DNA of 64,000 nt from Propionispora sp. 2/2-37 (GTDB lineage: Bacteria; Bacillota; Negativicutes; Propionisporales; Propionisporaceae), in the NCBI RefSeq assembly GCF_001298735.1, contig NZ_CYSP01000017.1, forward strand, positions 22,326 through 86,325, written 5' to 3'. The notes beneath the pieces were generated by a model, which was given only the letters and a program-made list of their open reading frames with translations, was not told the DNA's origin and made no database searches. A program made the translations under genes and the position numbers. This document shows positions 60,136 to 64,000 of this stretch, piece by piece (within the stretch, counting starts at the first letter, position 1; the number at the start of each line of letters is the position of its first letter).

Positions 60136-61416
60136 TCATTTCCCTGCAGTTTTTGCCGGTAAGAATATCGTCAAAAATGCGCCTAACAATAGAGCACCGA
60201 CTAAACTGTACAGACCATATGTCAAACCATATGTGCTTGTAATTAAACCAACCATATAAGGACCGACAAAACTTCCTAAATTTCCAAAAGCGTTAATAAA
60301 ACCTCGGATAGCCCCTATAGAACCTGGCGGGAACAGCATAGGAACCATTGTCCAGAAGGAAGACGGCATTGACTTAATAAATAATCCGGTAACAACTATA
60401 ATAATAAAAGACACCCATGCATTATCAGAAAATAGTGTAGACAGCCATAATCCTAAACCAAAACAAATCAAAGGTAACGCTGTGAAGAATCGGCGATTTC
60501 GCGTTTTGTCTGAAAAATATCCAATAATATATAACCCGATAATTGATGTAATATAAGGTAAAATACTTAACAAGCCAACCTTCGTCATGCCTGTTTTGGT
60601 AAGACTTTTTATAATTGTCGGCATCCAAAGATTCAACCCGTAAGCCCCTATCATTCCACAGTTAAATATCAAGATAAGCAGCCACATATTTTTATTGCAC
60701 AGAAGTTCTTTGTAAGATACTTTTATATGCTTTTTCTTCATTTCTTCCAACGCTAACTCTTTTTCCTTTTTCAAAGTAGAAACCAAATATTCTTTTTCTG
60801 CATCAGATAACCATTTGGCTTTTTCAGGAGTATCCTCTATCAACGGAAGCCATATACCAATCAAAAGCAGGGATACAATACCCTCACCAATAAATAGCCA
60901 CTGCCAATGATAATGTTCCACAATCCATCCGGAAACAGGATTTGTAATAATCGCAGCAAGGGATGTGCTCGTCATAAACATCGCATTTGCTCTTCCAATT
61001 TCATTAGCAGGAAACCAATTGCCTAAAATAACCAGTATTGCCGGATAAACACCGCCTTCAACTACACCCAGCAAAAAACGAACCAGCAGTAATTGCCATT
61101 CCTCAGTAACAAAGCCATTGGCAACAGTCAGTGAACCCCAGCCAATAATAGTAAACGTTATAAATTTTTTAGCACTTTTATGCTCCGCTATATAACCTCC
61201 TGGAATTTGTAAAAACATATATCCAACAAAGAAGATACCCGCTGCCAACCCGGCAATTGTCATACTCAAGCCTAAATCTTCTCGCATGCCCCCGGCAATT
61301 GCAAAGCTTATATTCATCCGGTCCATAAACGTCATTATATATAGTATAATGGTCGCTGGAATAATATAAATCCATCTTTTATTTGGAATTTTCATCCCTT
61401 TGTCCACCGACATCAT
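60136..61416 (-). CDS. MFS importer, anion:cation symporter family
   Basis: 426 residues, 12 membrane helices. RWIYIIPATIILYIMTFMDR, MNISFAIAGGMREDLGLSMT, GYMFLQIPGGYIAEHKSAKK and FLLGVVEGGVYPAILVILGN are the ACS-family signatures (ExuT, GudP, tartrate-type importers). It probably imports the acid sugar degraded by its neighbours. The start is ambiguous: AGGAG abuts the two ATGs at 61416 and 61413, and GTG 61407 has better spacing. Confidence 0.86.
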   Translation of the reverse strand: MMSVDKGMKIPNKRWIYIIPATIILYIMTFMDRMNISFAIAGGMREDLGLSMTIAGLAAGIFFVGYMFLQIPGGYIAEHKSAKKFITFTIIGWGSLTVANGFVTEEWQLLLVRFLLGVVEGGVYPAILVILGNWFPANEIGRANAMFMTSTSLAAIITNPVSGWIVEHYHWQWLFIGEGIVSLLLIGIWLPLIEDTPEKAKWLSDAEKEYLVSTLKKEKELALEEMKKKHIKVSYKELLCNKNMWLLILIFNCGMIGAYGLNLWMPTIIKSLTKTGMTKVGLLSILPYITSIIGLYIIGYFSDKTRNRRFFTALPLICFGLGLWLSTLFSDNAWVSFIIIVVTGLFIKSMPSSFWTMVPMLFPPGSIGAIRGFINAFGNLGSFVGPYMVGLITSTYGLTYGLYSLVGALLLGAFLTIFLPAKTAGK

Positions 61417-61587
61417 CTCCTATTGTTTTTTAGGTACCACCAAAAAGTCATAACATCTGTAGGCCATCCTTGAATTTTGTGAAAATCATACTCTAAAGTC
61501 TCGCTTAGCAATTGTACTGCCATGCCCCTTTATGGTATTATTTTTTGATATATGCTAAAATCAAATTGTTCATTTACTTGCCTCCTG

Positions 61588-61620
61588 TATAATGATTGGC
61601 ATAAAAATCATATCATTATA
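61588..61620. promoter_or_regulatory. Inverted repeat between dehydrogenase and importer genes
   Basis: TATAATGAT (61588-61596) and ATCATTATA (61612-61620), perfect nine-base arms, 15-base spacer, in the 228-base gap within the operon. It may be an operator for an internal promoter. Confidence 0.4.
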
Positions 61621-61644
61621 TAGGAGAATCTTTTTTTAATTAAG

Positions 61645-62622
61645 CTATTGCCAGCGCTCATGCTGATAAACTTCTTTATTCGCCACTTTATCCCATTTTT
61701 CTCCGCGCAATACGGCTAATGTACCCTCCACCGTCAATCGCGATGTACGGTCAGCACTTTCCCTCGTAAGCGCCGCCATATGTGGCGTAGCGATGAAATT
61801 AGGCAGGCTAAAGAGTTTGCTCGAAATATCCATTGGTTCTGAACACAGGACATCAGCTGCAGCTCCGGCCACTTTACCGCTCTTCAAAGCTTCATACAGC
61901 GCTTCTTCATCTACAATGTCACCACGCGCACAATTTACAATAAATATGCCATCTTTCATCTGTGCAAACCGCTCGGCGTTAAACATGCCCTGTGTTGAAG
62001 GCAACGAGGGCATATGCAGCGATATAATATCGCAAACCCTAAGTAAATCTGCCAATTCAGCATGATATATATATTGATAATTCGTTTCTACTATCTCCTG
62101 CTCGACAAACGGATCATAAACATGTACTTGCATTTGATTATTGGCAAATATTTTTGCAGTTTCTTTACCGATATTGCCAAAGCCTACAATCCCCACATGA
62201 TGCTGCTCAAGTTCAATAGCCGTATACTTATTACGTATATTAAAATTACCCTGTACTGTTTCTTGATGGCTTTCCACAATATTCTTGGTTATCGCATAAG
62301 CCATACCAACAGCATGCTCTGCGACAGACCTTTTGTTCGTTCCCGGTGCAACGACAACAGGTATACCAAGCTCCGTGGCAGCTTTCATGTCTACATTATC
62401 TACACCGACACCAGGACGAGCAATTACTTTAAGATTTGGACACTGCTCCATAATTTCGCGCGTAATTTTGCCTACGCGAAGAATTAATCCATCTGCCTTT
62501 TTTAGGTCATCGATAATACCACTCATATCACTATTATTGGCTACTAGAACATTGACATTTTTTCTTAATACGTCCATCCCTGTTTCATATAAAGCATGTG
62601 ACAATAACACGGTCTTCGGCAT
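61645..62622 (-). CDS. D-isomer 2-hydroxyacid dehydrogenase (SerA-like)
   Basis: 325 residues. The NAD-binding motif is HVGIVGFGNIGKETAKIFAN (about 142-161). The catalytic Arg is in VNCARGDIVDEEALY, the Glu in LCSEPMD and the His in IATPHMAALTRES. The N-terminal substrate domain includes VIARPGVGVDNVDMKAATEL. There is no ACT domain, so it is not a regulated biosynthetic SerA. The context suggests oxidation or reduction of an acid-sugar intermediate. Confidence 0.87.
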   Translation of the reverse strand: MPKTVLLSHALYETGMDVLRKNVNVLVANNSDMSGIIDDLKKADGLILRVGKITREIMEQCPNLKVIARPGVGVDNVDMKAATELGIPVVVAPGTNKRSVAEHAVGMAYAITKNIVESHQETVQGNFNIRNKYTAIELEQHHVGIVGFGNIGKETAKIFANNQMQVHVYDPFVEQEIVETNYQYIYHAELADLLRVCDIISLHMPSLPSTQGMFNAERFAQMKDGIFIVNCARGDIVDEEALYEALKSGKVAGAAADVLCSEPMDISSKLFSLPNFIATPHMAALTRESADRTSRLTVEGTLAVLRGEKWDKVANKEVYQHERWQ

Positions 62623-62669
62623 TTTACACTCAACCCTTTTTGTAAGTTTTAAATCATACTACAATACCT

Positions 62670-63584
62670 TTAATCAAGCAGATCGTTTTCAGCCAAATAT
62701 GTTTCAATTTCCGCCATTTTTTGATCAACCATGTTCATCTGCTCTTTAGTTATCGGTTCAGATGGTTGAACAACCCGATAGTCAAACCCTAATTTACTCA
62801 GTGCATATTTAGTCGAGGCTGTTTGACTTTTAGCCATCGGCCAGATTGATGAAGTCATGTCTACAATATGATTATAAAATTGAGTTTTCTCGATGTCGCC
62901 TTTTGTACCATATTCATAAAGCTTAATAAACGGCTTCGGATAAAGAGGTGCCATCGATGGGATATACCCGTCTGCCCCCATTAGCAGACTTGTCGCTGCC
63001 AGATTTGTGGCACCTTGATGCAAAACAAAATCCGTACCTTTAAAATGCTCCAGGCATTTAAGAAAATCCGGAAATCGGCCTGTGGTATCCTTATAGCCAA
63101 TAACCTTATCAATTTTAGCGATTTTGAAAATCGTATCCGGCATTAAGGTTTGTCCCGTAAAGGGTGGAATGTTATATATCATTAAATCAATTTCTGTATG
63201 GCGAGCAATTTCCTCAAAATGGCGAACTGTTTCGTCTTGGGTTGCATGCCGCGCATAAAATACCGGAGTGACGACAGCGACCTTACCGCCCATTTGTTCT
63301 AATTCCTTGATATTTTCAATAACACGTCTGGTACTTGCATCCATAACACCGCAGATTACAGGAACCTGTTCCTTGGTTTCATCCAATGTAATCTGAATAG
63401 CACGGTTTCTTTCTTTTTGAGTAAGCGCCATTGTCTCACCATTGGACCCAGCGACAAAAATGCCATGGATACCCGTGTCAATACATCTGCGAACAAGCAG
63501 CCGTAACCCTTTTTCATCTACATTTTCATTTTCATCCACTGGTGTTACGATCGGCGGAACAACACCGATAATTTCCTTTGCCAT
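62670..63584 (-). CDS. DapA-family aldolase (dihydrodipicolinate synthase-like)
   Basis: 304 residues, TIM barrel. IGVVPPIVTPVDENENVDEK opens, HGIFVAGSNGETMALTQKER carries the carboxylate loop, the conserved Tyr is in MIYNIPPFTGQ (about 136) and the Schiff-base Lys in VIGYKDTTGRFPDFL (about 164). The family includes N-acetylneuraminate lyases and keto-deoxy-sugar-acid aldolases as well as DapA. The operon favours a sugar-acid aldolase or dehydratase over lysine synthesis. It follows the cupin gene by 16 bases. Confidence 0.85.
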   Translation of the reverse strand: MAKEIIGVVPPIVTPVDENENVDEKGLRLLVRRCIDTGIHGIFVAGSNGETMALTQKERNRAIQITLDETKEQVPVICGVMDASTRRVIENIKELEQMGGKVAVVTPVFYARHATQDETVRHFEEIARHTEIDLMIYNIPPFTGQTLMPDTIFKIAKIDKVIGYKDTTGRFPDFLKCLEHFKGTDFVLHQGATNLAATSLLMGADGYIPSMAPLYPKPFIKLYEYGTKGDIEKTQFYNHIVDMTSSIWPMAKSQTASTKYALSKLGFDYRVVQPSEPITKEQMNMVDQKMAEIETYLAENDLLD

Positions 63585-63600
63585 ATTAATTCTCCTAACA

Positions 63601-63987
63601 TTATTTTTGGAATTTGATTTCTTCAGGGCGAATGTTGTCTACCTGACCGTAAATACAAAGCGCATCAATATAGCCGCCTTCGCCATATTCAAAAACATGC
63701 CATTCAAGCTCATCGAAATACATAACAGTGCCCTTTTTCAGCAAGTGTTTTTCATTTAAATTGTCCTTCGCTGGTCCGCGTCTTACCCATCCGTTCTGGC
63801 AATCCAGAACCACGACCGTTTCTTCGGCATGATTATGTGGTTCCATCGGGCCGCTTTCCGCTGAATAGGTAGCAAAAGAAACGGTCATTTTTTCACTGCT
63901 AATTGCAGAGTTTCTGCCTACAGCACTAGCAATAACTCTCCCTAGAAGTCTATTTTGATAAATCTCTTCCCTTTCAACGATTCTCAT
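63601..63987 (-). CDS. Cupin-domain protein, first gene of acid-sugar operon
   Basis: 128 residues. A single cupin barrel with GPMEPHNHAEETVVVLDCQN (metal-binding His-x-His and Glu) and the second motif DELEWHVFEYGEGG (His). Cupins of this size in sugar-acid operons are often isomerases or lyases. GGAGGCCTTACTT, at the very edge of the window, precedes the ATG, so the gene is complete and heads the visible operon. Confidence 0.83.
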   Translation of the reverse strand: MRIVEREEIYQNRLLGRVIASAVGRNSAISSEKMTVSFATYSAESGPMEPHNHAEETVVVLDCQNGWVRRGPAKDNLNEKHLLKKGTVMYFDELEWHVFEYGEGGYIDALCIYGQVDNIRPEEIKFQK

Positions 63988-64000
63988 AAGTAAGGCCTCC

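Noticed and set aside
1..64000. tRNA, rRNA or CRISPR loci
   Set aside because: No T-loop-like GGTTCRA blocks in a plausible cloverleaf, no rRNA signatures and no regularly spaced direct repeats with unique spacers were seen.

Overview
The window looks like the chromosome of an endospore-forming diderm Firmicute (Negativicutes, probably Sporomusaceae). It has the spore-cortex genes sleB and ypeB together with clear outer-membrane machinery: a TonB-dependent receptor, TonB/ExbB/ExbD, two-partner secretion, a secretin and a Skp/OmpH-like chaperone. This placement is inferred from gene content, not from a marker gene. No rRNA, tRNA or CRISPR array was seen.

Layout. 1-1600: ypeB (cut by the window edge) and sleB. 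1694-4114: a stand-alone YcaO enzyme converging on a 168-residue protein made almost only of S, C, Q, Y/H, M and K repeats, a candidate RiPP (heterocycloanthracin/sonorensin-like) pair. 4377-8634: an apparent SOS unit (two LexA-type boxes, a short DnaE-type polymerase, a small protein, a DUF72 protein) ending in a broken Phd antitoxin. 8919-12802: AlkD-like repair protein, a broken FAD enzyme, a PfpI-family protein, and a secretin plus secreted protein pair. 13406-15343: two tandem PstS-like binding proteins, the first with a stop at codon 2. 15499-29857: a GC-rich minus-strand block of a PadR regulator, tonB, exbB, exbD, an OmpH/Skp-like gene, three small genes, tpsB, tpsA and a TonB-dependent receptor. 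A second, divergent PadR gene follows, and three matching palindromes lie between the two regulators. This block looks like a self-contained uptake system comparable in layout to hxuCBA.

31234-39749: small accessory genes (GNAT, TetR, flavoprotein, CGGC protein, Crp/Fnr regulator, a three-gene small-protein operon, a MocR regulator facing azlCD, an HxlR regulator with a small neighbour). 39896-46247: a glycerol-3-phosphate/glycerophosphodiester uptake operon (glpP, phosphodiesterase, ugpA, ugpE, ugpB, ugpC) preceded by a long terminator-like leader hairpin. 46470-56845: an FAD oxidoreductase, pdxST, a Gfo/Idh/MocA oxidoreductase, a DUF169 protein with MarR regulator, a Tat-exported amidase and PhzF, separated by gene wreckage (REP-type transposase, LptA and B3/4-domain fragments). 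57098-58522: a drug-type MFS exporter. 58660-63987: an acid-sugar catabolic operon (cupin, DapA-type aldolase, hydroxyacid dehydrogenase, MFS importer, four-carbon acid sugar kinase).

A family of short dispersed repeats built on GGGGACGG and GGGACA...TGTCCC cores runs through the non-coding gaps and abuts several broken genes. A decayed REP-associated transposase tail at 46470-46592 lies between two such repeats.
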